A DNA stretch of 64,000 bases from Labia minor (Eukaryota; Arthropoda; Insecta; Dermaptera; Spongiphoridae): NCBI GenBank assembly GCA_963082975.1, contig OY720345.1, positions 32,310,611 through 32,374,610 on the forward strand, written 5' to 3'. This document shows, one piece after another, positions 26,162-35,000 of the stretch. The notes under the pieces were generated by a model that did not search any database, was not told the DNA's origin, and saw nothing but the letters and a program-made list of their open reading frames with translations. The first letter of the stretch is position 1; every line of letters begins with the position of its first letter. Both the position numbers and the translations under genes were made by a program.

Positions 26162-29100
26162 AAAATGAATTTTATTAGTATAACATCACTGAATATAATA
26201 ATAATAATGTCCAAATAAAGAAATATTTCAATTTTGATATTTTATTAAAAATATATAATGGTTTATATCAAATAATAATAATAATAACACGCATTTGATT
26301 TATAAATTTTTTAAATTATTTTATTTTTAAATTAGTGCTTCTGGATCCGAATGGAATGCGGTTCTTGAATCTAATTTCGTGGAATCCGATGGTCAAACCG
26401 GTACAGCTACCGTTTCACCAAATGAAAATTTTTCCTACCCTCTTTTGGATGAAGCCGAGGCTGAAGCTGCCACTACCGATTTACCAAATGTCACCCCTTC
26501 TAGTATAGACACCAATCAATGGGTTAGTTTATCAGTTCGTCAAAAGGAAAAGGTAAATAATAAAATACCCCAACTTGATTTGGCAATTTCAATTTGTTTT
26601 AATTAAATGATATATAAATTTATTTTCAGGTGTTTGTTGTAACACCTCAACCTGGCAATTTAATTAATGGTGATCTTTCGAACCATCGGCATAAATTGGA
26701 GCCAATCCCGGAAGCGATACATAGCCCAGGTCCAACAACCTCTCATCCTCCCTTAAGCATCAATGACGTTTTCCCATTCCGACAAGGCTCTGATTCTGGA
26801 GCCACAAGTCCAAGTCGATTTGCTGTACGTCCCGCACCACTACCTCGAGGTAAATCGTTCATTCAAATTAATTCCATATTAATAATAAAAATAGTTGGAT
26901 GGATCTCCTCCATACAATATTATTATATACCATAAACACACCTATTTGTATCTATAGTAGTATCGTAGCGGGGGGAGAGATACTTCGTAAGGGCGGCAAT
27001 CTAATACGGGTGGTATGTTTGGGAAAAAAATTATAAAAAATTTTATAACACTCTTAAGATAAAAAAATTATAAAAATGTTTTTGAAGATCAACAATAAGA
27101 TGATTTGCGACTATTTATGTGCTTGGTCCAATTTCTAGTTTATATGATTATTTATAAATTGTTTAGTAAATAATTATTAAGGTTAATGTAAATGAAAAAC
27201 AATTTTCTTACAATTCTCATATTTCATATTTCTCCTTCTCTCTTTATCTAATATAAAGTGAGCGATATATTCAATGTAATAATTAGAGATCAGCGCCAGC
27301 TCTAGCTTGTTTGCCACCCCGGGCAAAAAGACAAATTGCCGCCCCTTTAAATAATTTTTTTTTGAATCAGAGCAAAAGTTTAAGACAAAAATCCATCAGA
27401 AATACGTTAAATTGAACAATCACCAAAAAATCAACAAATATATATTTTGATTAACTGATTATTAATATTTTATGTCAATAACGACCAAAATGCCGCCCTT
27501 TAGATTTGCCGCCTGGGACAAATGTCCGTGTCAGCCGGCCCCGGAGCGGGCCCTGTTAGAGATAGACTCATTCCCTTCAACAAAAATAAAATTATCAAAC
27601 CAAAATTTATATTTTATACGGCAAAAAAGTTAAAAAATCAATTTTAATATATTAAATGATTTCTAGTTTTGCTATTCATTGTAATGAAATATATCATTTA
27701 TTCATGATCTTATTAAAAATATATTTATTTATGTGTATGTATTGATTACAAAATCAATCCACAATAAATCATTAATTAATCAATTTCAACTTGCAAATTA
27801 ATATTAAAATATTAAAGGTATATTATAGTATTAAAACTTTGGTGGTTCTGATTTTTAATAAAAGGTTTTTGTAAATGTTACCACATAATTATATTTGATT
27901 GCACTTTTATTAAAAAATCACCAAAATACAACGTTTCGATTGCACTTTCTGCAATTGTTATTAAGTAACTTCACTGTATGAATTACCGGAATAATATATA
28001 TTAAGTGGAATTATTTACAAAATTTCATTATTAAAGTTAGTATATATTTTATCACAATTGCTTTGTTTAAATCAGGGGTGAGCAACCTTTTTAACCCACG
28101 AGCCAATTTAAATTTTAAAATTTTGTGGCGGGCCGCACTTACTAATAATTTACAAAGTTTTATATATATACTAATAAACATTATTGTTTATAAATAATCA
28201 AGACGAATAATAAAATTCTATTTTAGAAATGCTCGGCGGGCCGCAGAAAAATCTTTAAAGGGCCACATGCGGGCCGCGGGTTGCTCATCCCTGGTTTAAA
28301 TAGTAAATATCGAATTATTTTAGGATTCAATGATATAATTGAAAGTCAAGAAATGAACAGTCAATTTCATTATTTAGAATTACAATTTGAATTTAATTTC
28401 CCCAAGAAACAATGAAATAATGATGAAAAAAGCCCCTATTTATATATATATGACTTCACATGTTTTAGATTTTTTTTCTCAATTTTACATATTCCTGCTA
28501 GATAATACTCGTAATATTAATAATAGATAAATAAATTTAAATGAATATTTTAAATCATTTTTTAAAAACATCTACCATCCTGTAAGGAAATTTTTACTTT
28601 CGAAGAAAAAAAATGTATATAAATATAAGTAAAATACGATATAAAAGTTAATAAATAAATATAAATATATAAAATTAAAAAATATTAATATTAATAATTA
28701 AAAGAGTTAAATAAAGTTATGAACTACTTACCACACATCAGTTGGCTGGTCGAAAATTCACTGTACGTTGCCAAATAAAAAAAATATTTTCTTTTAATTA
28801 TTTTTATGTTATCGTTTTTCTAAAGAATTGGCTGAGGATCTTATCGCTATTCCATTGAAAATATTTTAGCTTTTTTAACCAATTTATTAATTCTAGAAAT
28901 TCCCAGAAATATTAAAATTTCACATTTTTATTTTAAATTATAATATATATATTCAATTATCGTTTAAATTAAGAATGTGTCTTTAGAAAGTTCTAATTCA
29001 TTTAATAAAATTATTCGAATTGGATATATATATAATATTATTTAATTTTTAATAATTTATTTAATATTAATGTAGAAAAGAGCAATTAATATTTCTTTAA

Positions 29101-30045
29101 TTATCATTTTAATAGAAAATATGATTTAAGTAAATATATAGTGTTATTAAGTGTAAGATTAAAAATTAGATAAAATATTTTTAATTTTATTAAATTTCAA
29201 ATATTTTTTTTTAGATTAATCCATTTCCATTTATAAATCTGCCCATAATTATAAAATGATCTAAAAGTCAATTCAAGCTTTCAAAACATTTTTAAGTGAA
29301 ATTCACCCAAAAAATTTCATATTCATAATAAATTTCCAAAACTAAGAAAATTATAACTTTATAAATTAAAAATGTCGCATAATATAAAAATATGTTTTTA
29401 ATTTATTCAAATGCAAATCATTAGATTTTTCGGAACAGGAAATATATGACTTAGTCCATTTTCATAATGATGGGCACAAATTTTCCAAATTCATGATGAA
29501 ATTTTAATTTTTCAATATCTTTTAATATTTATGAGTTTTTTCTATTAAATTCCATCCATTATCGGTTAATTTATTTCCTAAAATCCGATAAATCATTGTG
29601 CAGAATCCCCATCAAATCTTCCTAGAAATAAAAAAACCTTTTGTTCATGTTATTGATACAATATAAATATTGCACTTTATGGTAATGATTTCTTTTAATC
29701 GGATGTTACCTTATTATCTTTTTTAGTTGGCTCCAATTCAACTACCGAGTCATTACCAACCTATACCCCACCGGCAGGAACAAAAGTCCACACAGATGCT
29801 GGACATTCTAGGGTAAGATGAAGAAATTCTTCAATCCAAAAATAATGATAAACTTGAAAATGTATATTCAGGTGGTAACTGCAACATCCAGTCCTCGAAC
29901 TAGAACAACCAGAGGATTATCACCTGAAGATGATGATGATAGTCCATTGGATGATCTGACAGGATTTGATGAAGATGATTCTAACATCGATGAAGATTCC
30001 ATTGTCAGGCTACAATCCCTAGAACTCCATAAAAATAAACATTAA
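14385..30045 (+). CDS. Secreted YGPP-repeat, proline-rich protein (whole gene, 13 coding exons)
   Basis: Not a family I can name. Joined exons give about 1273 residues. The start is a likely signal peptide (MKKICRAVWLASVVLVVQV over the first intron, hydrophobic 8-21). Residues 30-75 hold the only early Cys pair (CNPC), then a His-rich patch. About 96-356 is an array of roughly 18 YGPP motifs plus FGPP/LGPP variants in units of 9-12 residues, often YGPPKPPSDH. Then follow a Pro-rich stretch, a Gln/His-rich run, Ser-rich segments, a more globular-looking part (823-1110) with two Cys, and an acidic C-terminus. Such repeats are typical of extracellular, cuticle or egg-shell matrix proteins; that role is inference. 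All internal introns have GT-AG ends and the frame closes at TAA 30043-30045. The gene converges on COPB2. Confidence 0.85.
14403..15499. other. First part of predicted YGPP gene intron 1
   Basis: AT-rich with a poly-C run at about 15144-15155. No exon or repeat identified. Confidence 0.5.
15500..15910 (+). mobile_element. Decayed non-LTR retrotransposon fragment
   Basis: The plus strand, over two frames, reads NYITEYKMGYICFGSLP, then KKYEKFRNDWHYCLGKEDTP, KQVLNCVR and EEMVEMYKEL. This is the order found at the C-terminus of many insect non-LTR elements (a T-H-G-x-F, Y-L, C-x-C, DT-x-H-x-L-x-C-x-R-W region). Stops and frameshifts make it inactive. Confidence 0.65.
15992..16074. mobile_element. 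Very short piggyBac-like MITE (83 bp)
   Basis: Ends CACATTCCCGCCGGC and GCCGGCGGGAACGTG are inverted repeats with one mismatch. The flanks are TTAA (15988-15991) and TTAT (16075-16078), a TTAA target duplication with one mutation. An inner palindrome GGCATG...CATGCC lies next to the left end. The TTAA target and ends suggest piggyBac-type mobilisation. The overlapping 65-codon minus-strand frame is not a gene. Confidence 0.7.
16192..16513 (+). mobile_element. hAT-type non-autonomous element (322 bp, older)
   Basis: Starts CAGAGGTTCCCAAACTTT and ends ACAGTTTGAGAATCACTG. These are hAT-type ends, but the flanking 8-mers (GTATATAA, CTATATCT) agree at only five of eight positions, so the copy is old or one flank changed. 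Open frames on both strands here (16127-16330, 16144-16362) are shadows. Confidence 0.75.
16514..17176. other. YGPP gene intron 1, nothing identified
   Basis: AT-rich; the 72-codon plus-strand frame at 16628-16846 has no supporting feature. Confidence 0.5.
17177..17367 (+). mobile_element. Non-LTR retrotransposon 3' end, copy 1
   Basis: The plus strand encodes [16 protein letters not shown] and then a frameshifted C-terminus, followed by CTGCGGCCAAGAACTTTCGA, GTTCCGTAAAGCCACAGAG and a (GATA)n tail. Same family as 50984, 52656 and 61838. The minus-strand 78-codon frame is its antisense. Confidence 0.88.
17468..17497. repeat. Poly-T tract
   Basis: About 28-30 uninterrupted T; may be a reversed poly-A tail of an old retro-insertion, but nothing upstream confirms it. 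Confidence 0.8.
18049..18517 (-). repeat. Dispersed repeat family A, copy A2 (internally shortened)
   Basis: Begins CTGGAGTGTCTCCAGTCGAC and ends CACACTGGCGAGATAGT. Compared with A3, it lacks the ~100 bp between the CA microsatellite (18486-18500) and the right end. Confidence 0.9.
19214..20665 (+). CDS. YGPP gene, exon 2 (signal peptide core and YGPP array)
   Basis: Acceptor TTTTACAG before 19214; donor GTAAGA after 20665; phase 0 at both ends; 484 codons (residues 7-490). Contains the hydrophobic core VWLASVVLVVQVLA, CNPC, the His-rich patch HHHKHHNNH, the whole YGPP array and the Gln/His-rich tract near its end. An in-frame stop lies soon after the donor, so splicing is required. Confidence 0.95.
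20737..20979 (+). CDS. YGPP gene, exon 3
   Basis: Acceptor TTTTTTCAG, donor GTAAGA, phase 0 at both ends, 81 codons (residues 491-571). Begins IYQSQSYIDVP; Ser/Asp/Gly-rich. The preceding intron is only 71 nt. Confidence 0.93.
21222..21599 (+). CDS. YGPP gene, exon 4
   Basis: Acceptor AATTCCAG, donor GTAATA, phase 0, 126 codons (residues 572-697). Starts VEQASAPS and carries a Ser-rich tract followed by poly-Pro (PPPPPP) and Gly-rich sequence. Reading on past the donor reaches a stop after eight codons. Confidence 0.9.
21804..21980 (+). CDS. YGPP gene, exon 5
   Basis: Acceptor TTTATTAG, donor GTCTGT, phase 0, 59 codons (residues 698-756). Starts LSSGPGTLNL, with a Gln/His-rich segment (HQQQLHHNQH). 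Too short for a simple ORF scan, but the frame and splice sites agree. Confidence 0.85.
22136..22193. repeat. (TA)n microsatellite in the YGPP gene intron
   Basis: About 28 TA units in the intron between exons 5 and 6. The 72-codon plus-strand frame over it encodes only Ile-Tyr repeats and is an artefact. Confidence 0.97.
22417..23010 (-). repeat. Dispersed repeat family A, copy A3 (near full length)
   Basis: Inverse orientation relative to A1 and A4. It starts CTGGAGTATCTCCACTCGAC and ends CTGGCGAGATAGT, with a CA-rich microsatellite near 22880-22900 followed by the segment TGAAAATGACTTAGGGACC. It lies in the intron between exons 5 and 6 of the YGPP gene. No long ORF. Confidence 0.9.
23248..23445 (+). 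CDS. YGPP gene, exon 6
   Basis: Acceptor GTATTTAG, donor GTAATT, phase 0, 66 codons (residues 757-822). Starts TGQLIHTINGLP; Pro/Ala/Phe-rich (PPAPFSFLNPP), ends KESKDIHQ. Confidence 0.92.
23446..24426. other. Intron of the YGPP gene with a hairpin near 23830
   Basis: No coding exon seen. The 96-codon plus-strand frame at 24032-24322 has no acceptor in phase and is hydrophobic and low-complexity. At about 23829-23867 the arms GTTCGG..GTTTGGAT and ATCCAAACCGAAC form an inverted repeat around TTATGAAT. Confidence 0.6.
24427..24714 (+). CDS. YGPP gene, exon 7 (cysteine-containing, least repetitive part)
   Basis: Acceptor TTTTTAG, donor GTATAC, phase 0, 96 codons (residues 823-918). After a Ser run it reads HLLRFRFLNDEHKQ, GWAPVEEEITVHGP, then LNCSHIFGENRRKQW and LCIGFHGD. 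Unlike the rest of the protein it is not compositionally biased and has two Cys, so it could be a folded module. No known domain recognised. Confidence 0.93.
25159..25331 (+). CDS. YGPP gene, exon 8
   Basis: Acceptor TATTTTAG, donor GTAGAA, ends in phase 2. Residues 919-975 plus two bases of codon 976. Includes TYKNGKTLHEVLANNIRELL, an amphipathic, probably helical stretch. Confidence 0.9.
25412..25609 (+). CDS. YGPP gene, exon 9
   Basis: Acceptor TTTTTAAG, donor GTTACA, phase 2 at both ends. The first base completes Ser-976; then YKRLHGSTHEQTIG and SKSLPHLRLPSK, up to DPEH. The minus-strand frame over this exon (25372-25575) is a shadow. Confidence 0.88.
26115..26158. repeat. (AT)n microsatellite in the YGPP gene intron
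   Basis: About 22 AT units between exons 9 and 10. Confidence 0.95.
26336..26552 (+). CDS. YGPP gene, exon 10
   Basis: Acceptor AAATTAG, donor GTAAAT. The first base completes a Ser codon, then ASGSEWNAVLESNFVESDG, an acidic/Ala-rich stretch (LLDEAEAEAATT) and VRQKEK. Ends in phase 0. Confidence 0.9.
26630..26849 (+). CDS. YGPP gene, exon 11
   Basis: Acceptor ATTTTCAG, donor GTAAAT, ends in phase 1. Residues 1115-1187; starts VFVVTPQPGNL and ends VRPAPLPR. The preceding intron is 77 nt; the following one is 2.9 kb and holds two hAT elements. Confidence 0.9.
27291..27555 (+). mobile_element. Non-autonomous hAT element in the YGPP gene intron (family 2)
   Basis: A 265-bp insertion flanked by a perfect 8-bp duplication, TTAGAGAT (27283-27290 and 27556-27563). 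Left end CAGCGCCAGC, right end GCGGGCCCTG, with imperfect inverted ends and inner blocks GCCGCCCCTTT and GCCGCCCTTTA. Local G+C is far above the intron average. Confidence 0.9.
28073..28293 (+). mobile_element. Non-autonomous hAT element in the YGPP gene intron (family 3)
   Basis: A 221-bp MITE with ends CAGGGGTGAGCAACC and GGTTGCTCATCCCTG and inner GGCGGGCCGCA/CGGGCCGC blocks. Perfect 8-bp duplication GTTTAAAT (28065-28072 and 28294-28301). Non-coding. Confidence 0.95.
28294..29726. other. AT-rich remainder of the YGPP gene intron 11
   Basis: No exon or repeat recognised; it ends in a normal acceptor, TTTTTTAG, at 29726. Confidence 0.6.
29727..29812 (+). CDS. YGPP gene, exon 12
   Basis: Acceptor TTTTTTAG, donor GTAAGA. 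The first two bases complete Val-1188 (G|TT), then GSNSTTESLPTYTPPAGTK and VHTDAGHSR. Ends in phase 0. Only 86 nt long; the following intron is 59 nt. Confidence 0.88.
29872..30045 (+). CDS. YGPP gene, last exon (acidic C-terminus and stop)
   Basis: Acceptor ATATTCAG; 57 codons and TAA at 30043-30045. Reads VVTATSSPRTRTTRGLSP, then a strongly acidic stretch (EDDDDSPLDDL, DEDDSNIDEDS) and a basic end, HKNKH. Confidence 0.9.
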   Translation: MVTATSSPRTRTTRGLSPEDDDDSPLDDLTGFDEDDSNIDEDSIVRLQSLELHKNKH

Positions 30046-31948
30046 CAACTCACCAAAGTCATTTATTTATTTATTATAAAAAAAAATTAGAATAAAAATA
30101 AAAAAAAATAAATAATCGTCAAAACTTCAATGAATAAGAAGTAAATAAAAATAAACAAAATATAAACTTCTTACTTGTTGCAGTTTTGGTAAAATAATTT
30201 TAATTCATTATATATATAATCTATATATAAATAAATATATATGCATGTTCAAATGCAATACTTTCTTTTCTTTCTGAATGTATAAAGTATGTATGGTTTA
30301 AAAATTTATTTATTTTAAAAAAATAACTTTATATAAAATTAATTTAGAAGAATTAAGAAAAATATTAATTTAATAACAAATATCTAATATTCTTCTCTAA
30401 GATAAAAGATATTTATATATTTTTGATTTAATAATCACCTTGTAAATAAGAAAATATTTTATATAATACATCTCTCTTTATTTTAATTAATATTAATTAT
30501 TAATAAGATTTAATGAACTGATTATTACAAATAATCAGTTCTTCAATTAAATATATAAAAAAATTAATGATTGATTGATTAATTACATTTTTATAAGAGT
30601 GAAATATTTGTTTAAACATTTATGAAAAATAATTTGTAAAAAAATTATTAATTAATAAAAATTTGTTTACTTAGTTTTTTTTATTTATACTAATACTATT
30701 AACAGAAAATAAATTTAAAAAAAAGACATGATTATCGAAATATTTATCAAAGATGTGTGAGTCAGCAAATATTTAAACTAAATAATAATCCATTATAACT
30801 TTCATTAAAAAAAATATTTTTTTAATATTATGAATGTAAATATATTGTACTAACTAATTTATTTTATTTTTTAAGTTAAATATAATAATTATCGAATAAA
30901 TGAATATTTTAGTGTAATTTTATTTAAACGATAAAGAATTTAATAATTTTTTTATTTAGTTGAATTTATTTGTTACTTTTTTATGTAAATTAAAGCATTT
31001 ACCATCTTTATTTGTATATTTTATTTATAAAATAAATTTTTTTCTTTACTCGATTTTATTTTTATTGATTACATTATTATTATAGTTAACAGATTTGTTG
31101 TCAATTGAAATAAGTATAAGTGTTTAATGGATTCTATTTAAATTAATGAAATTATATTTTTAATCATTAACAAGAACAAATCTTTTAATGTTTAGAATTT
31201 GCCGTGGAATGGAATATATTTACAGTAAATAATTTTAACTTCAAGTGCAAACTAAGATACAATTAGGTTTTAAGATTTAGATCAACTTATCTAATAATTA
31301 AGAAAAATAAATGAAGAAATATTTAAAGAATAATATTATTTATATAATTTATTCTCGAATAATAATAAATATTAAAGATTAAAAAAATTTAAAATAAAAA
31401 TACAAAAAATATTTTCTTTGACAGTTGGTTTTTATTTATAATTTCCAATTCGAGAGATTGTACTTCTCCCTTTGAAATTGTCAACACTTTACATCTATAG
31501 TTTATTGGGTCAGAATTAGGAGAGAGAGGTCATTATTAGTATAATATATTTCAAATAGAAATAGATTAATATGTTTCTCCATACAGTTCTAAATTCTATT
31601 TGTGGAACACTTTTTTTTGGAATAGATAAGAATATAGATAAAGCAATTATAGGGAGCATGTATGCCATATTCACCAATTCTGACAAAATAAAATTATATT
31701 AAATAATAGGAAACTTTTTTAAGGTATTTAAAAATAAGAAATTGTTTTTAAATAATATATAATAAATCTTTTATTTTTTTGATAAAATATAAATAAATGG
31801 AAATAAACATTGGAATCGTTTTTTCTTTTAAATATGTTTTTTGAAATTTTTATTATTAAAATTATTAGATGCTGAATAAATTTTAAAATGTTTATGATCA
31901 TATTGAATGGAAGTAAATATGAAAAATATATCTATATATTTATATAAA
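30046..31948. other. Intergenic region between convergent genes
   Basis: AT-rich DNA between the stop codons of the YGPP gene and COPB2; it must hold both 3' untranslated regions. AATAAA strings are common here (one at 30091) but cannot be told from background AT content. No ORF or known repeat. A short less AT-rich stretch lies at 31425-31560. Confidence 0.7.
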
Positions 31949-32064
31949 TTAGTCATCACTAAGAAGGTCTTCATCCAGAGCTTCTGAATCTAATCGCATA
32001 CCTTCCAATTCAAGTTCTAATTCTAATTCATCTGAATCATCTGATAATGCACTTTGACTATCAC
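31949..32064 (-). CDS. COPB2: COPB2 last exon (acidic tail and stop)
   Basis: Acceptor TTTTTCAG before 32064; two bases complete Gly-900, then [20 protein letters not shown] and a tail ending DEDLLSDD, stop TAA at 31951-31949. Acidic tails of this kind are usual in beta'-COP. Confidence 0.95.
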
Positions 32065-35000
32065 CTGAAAAATAAAAAACATTTTTTTATAATAAAAATT
32101 AAATCTGATATCTTGTGAATATTTATTAAATTATTGAATTTTTAATTAGAATTGTAAAGGTTAAAAAATGTAAGTAAATGTAATTATTTAACAAATCGTT
32201 TTTATACAGACTAAATTAAAGTTTTAAAAAAAAAGATTTTTTAAATACCAATAGTTATTTGTTTTTCCACCGCAGCAACCACAGAAGGCTTAGTCGAAGG
32301 TTCACTGGATTGAACGACTGGCACTGATTGAAGGGGTTGTTGAAGAGGCCTTGAGGTGACTGTTGATTGTGAAAATCCTCCTAATAGATCTGTTGTTTCG
32401 CCTTCCGGTTGTTCATTTTCTTTCAATTCAGCGAGAGGATTTCTTTCATGAATTGGAACTACGTTGGTATAATCTCGAGCAAGTCGTAAATTCTATTCAT
32501 AAATAAATTATTAACATTTTTTTTATTTCTATTTATACTATTAATAAATGAAAATGATGATTTAACCAATTTATACCTGTCTTTCGGCTCGAATTCTTTC
32601 TTCAGCTCGGCAGGCTTCAGCAAATCCTGGGAATAAATTCTCATATTCAGAGGGATCAGCTAACGATTGCCCAGCTTTCTCAGATACTTTGGATAGTTGT
32701 TCCCTCCAAAGTCCCACTACACGTGACATTTGACTTGGTAAATGCGTTTGGGCAAAGAAAGCTGCTTCTGGAATTCGATGATCAGAAATAAGTAATTCCA
32801 AACAATCTTCAAGTCGACCCAACAAAAAATGAGCAAGGAAAGCAATGTTGAATTGTCCTAAAGAAGATGCTGTTTCTGCTAACCTAGACACCATCTCAGC
32901 ATCCCCTAAAACAATGATGCACATAATGAATATATATATAAAAAGAAATGTATAATTAAATTTTAATAAATATAATAAAATTATATATAATTTACTAAAT
33001 AAATAATACATATAAAAAGTTGAAAAGAAATAATAACCTGAAGAAGTGGCAAGAAGGAGAAGTCCACCTAAATCACTAGCATGGTGTAAGGCTTCCTGTG
33101 CCTGTTTTAATTCTCCTTGTTGTGTTGCTAGTTCTGCTAATTGTCTCCACTTGTGTTGTGAATTAGCCTCTAATGCCAACGTTTCAGCTGTTTGTAACTC
33201 TCCCAATTGAAGAGCCAATTCAAATCGGTGTTCAGGATCGGTAGATACAGCCAAGGCTTGTTGTTTATATCCTTGTTTTTCTAAGAAATGCGCCACTCTT
33301 GTTCTCTGAGATTTTGGAATAGCTCCTAATAATGTATCAGCAGTGCTAAAGTCATCCCTCATAATTGCTGTTTGATATTCAAGAACTGACAATTCCAATC
33401 CAAATGATACGATAGCAAGTTCTTTATCTCCAAGATATAGTCTATTATGTCTAGGCACATATCCAAGTAAATACATTGATCTATCCAGATGTGCTACAGT
33501 AACAATTTCTCCACCAACGAAATAATTAATACGATTAACTCCGTTTGTGTAAATAAAGCAATCTCCAACCCAAAGGCCAGTGCGAACAACATCATTTACT
33601 TCAGAAACTAATTGGAAAGCTGCTTCAACTCCATCTTCAGCTACTTCATTAGCTTCTCGAGCTTTAGTAACCTACAAGACAAATAATATTTAGCTGCACC
33701 CAAGTGTATATATAAATATATAAACTTCTAATAAATAAATAACCAAAAATATAAATTTGAATTATAAACTAAATTTAAATTATAAAATATTTATTTTCAT
33801 GTTTAAAATTTAATTTTATAAAATAATATAAGGTAAAGGCACTAGTGTATGACATTCATAACTTTTTGTCACTTCTGCTTGAAAAAATAGTCTTAGGCTG
33901 AAGGAATATGAGGCATTATTATTATTACGCCAAAAATAATTTATTAATAAAAAATAAAAAATGAGCAATTACCGAGTTATTGGTAGTTTTATCCAGTAAG
34001 CTCCCAAAGATCTAGTCTTTATCATGCATCTTTAATGGTCAAAAATTGTGCAGAATCGAAAGTTGACATTTTATTTGTCTGGCAAGGAGGAGAAATATGT
34101 GAAACAATGTCATTGCAAAAAAGAAAAGCAAATCTTTGAGTTCAGGCTATTTCCACACTCGTCCGGAACGTGCCATCGAAGACACTGACACTCCTAATTC
34201 TTCCAATTCTGACCAAGTGACCTTTTGTGAAGGGATAGAAATTATATTTTTTATATGAATTCTTCATTTTAAGAAAAGAAACGTATACAGAAATAAATTT
34301 CTATCGGTCACTAGTTTATAACCCTTTGTCTCCTCACCCCAAGTATAAACTAAAAGAATTAAATGTTACCTGCTCTCTTGGCAATGTGTCGTTACATTAC
34401 GTACAAATTCTAAAATTCTAAGTCTCTTTTTAGGAAATAAATGGAACTGTCAAATACTCGAGTTTTTCAGTTTTTGCGATCTAGTGAATGACAATGAAAA
34501 TAAATTAATTTTCTTCTCAAAATGAGGGACAAACAAAATATTGGAACATAATTAAAAAAATAACCTAAACATACGTGAATATTTCAAACGAATCAATTGA
34601 AAAATAAATACGATGTGAACTGATAAAAATCTAATGCACCTTATGAATATTGGTAACAACGGTTTATAAACTTACCAGATTGCAATTTTTAATTTCTTAT
34701 TCTTAAACACTTTTAATAATTTTTTAGAATAGTCGACCATTATAGTTTGCAGAGGTCTCTTGCTTGATTTTATGGCACATAACATGCCAAAAATATATTA
34801 AAGCCTTAAATTGGAGGTATTTTTAACCAATTGTCATACACTGGTGCCTTTTCCCTATCCCTATATATATATATAGGGATGTTTCCACAATCGTCTGCGA
34901 TTAAATCTATTAATTTTATAATAATATTATACCTGGGAAGAATCATAGCGAAGAATATAGAAAGCATCATCACTAGCTAAACATAAAAGTTCTCCGGATT

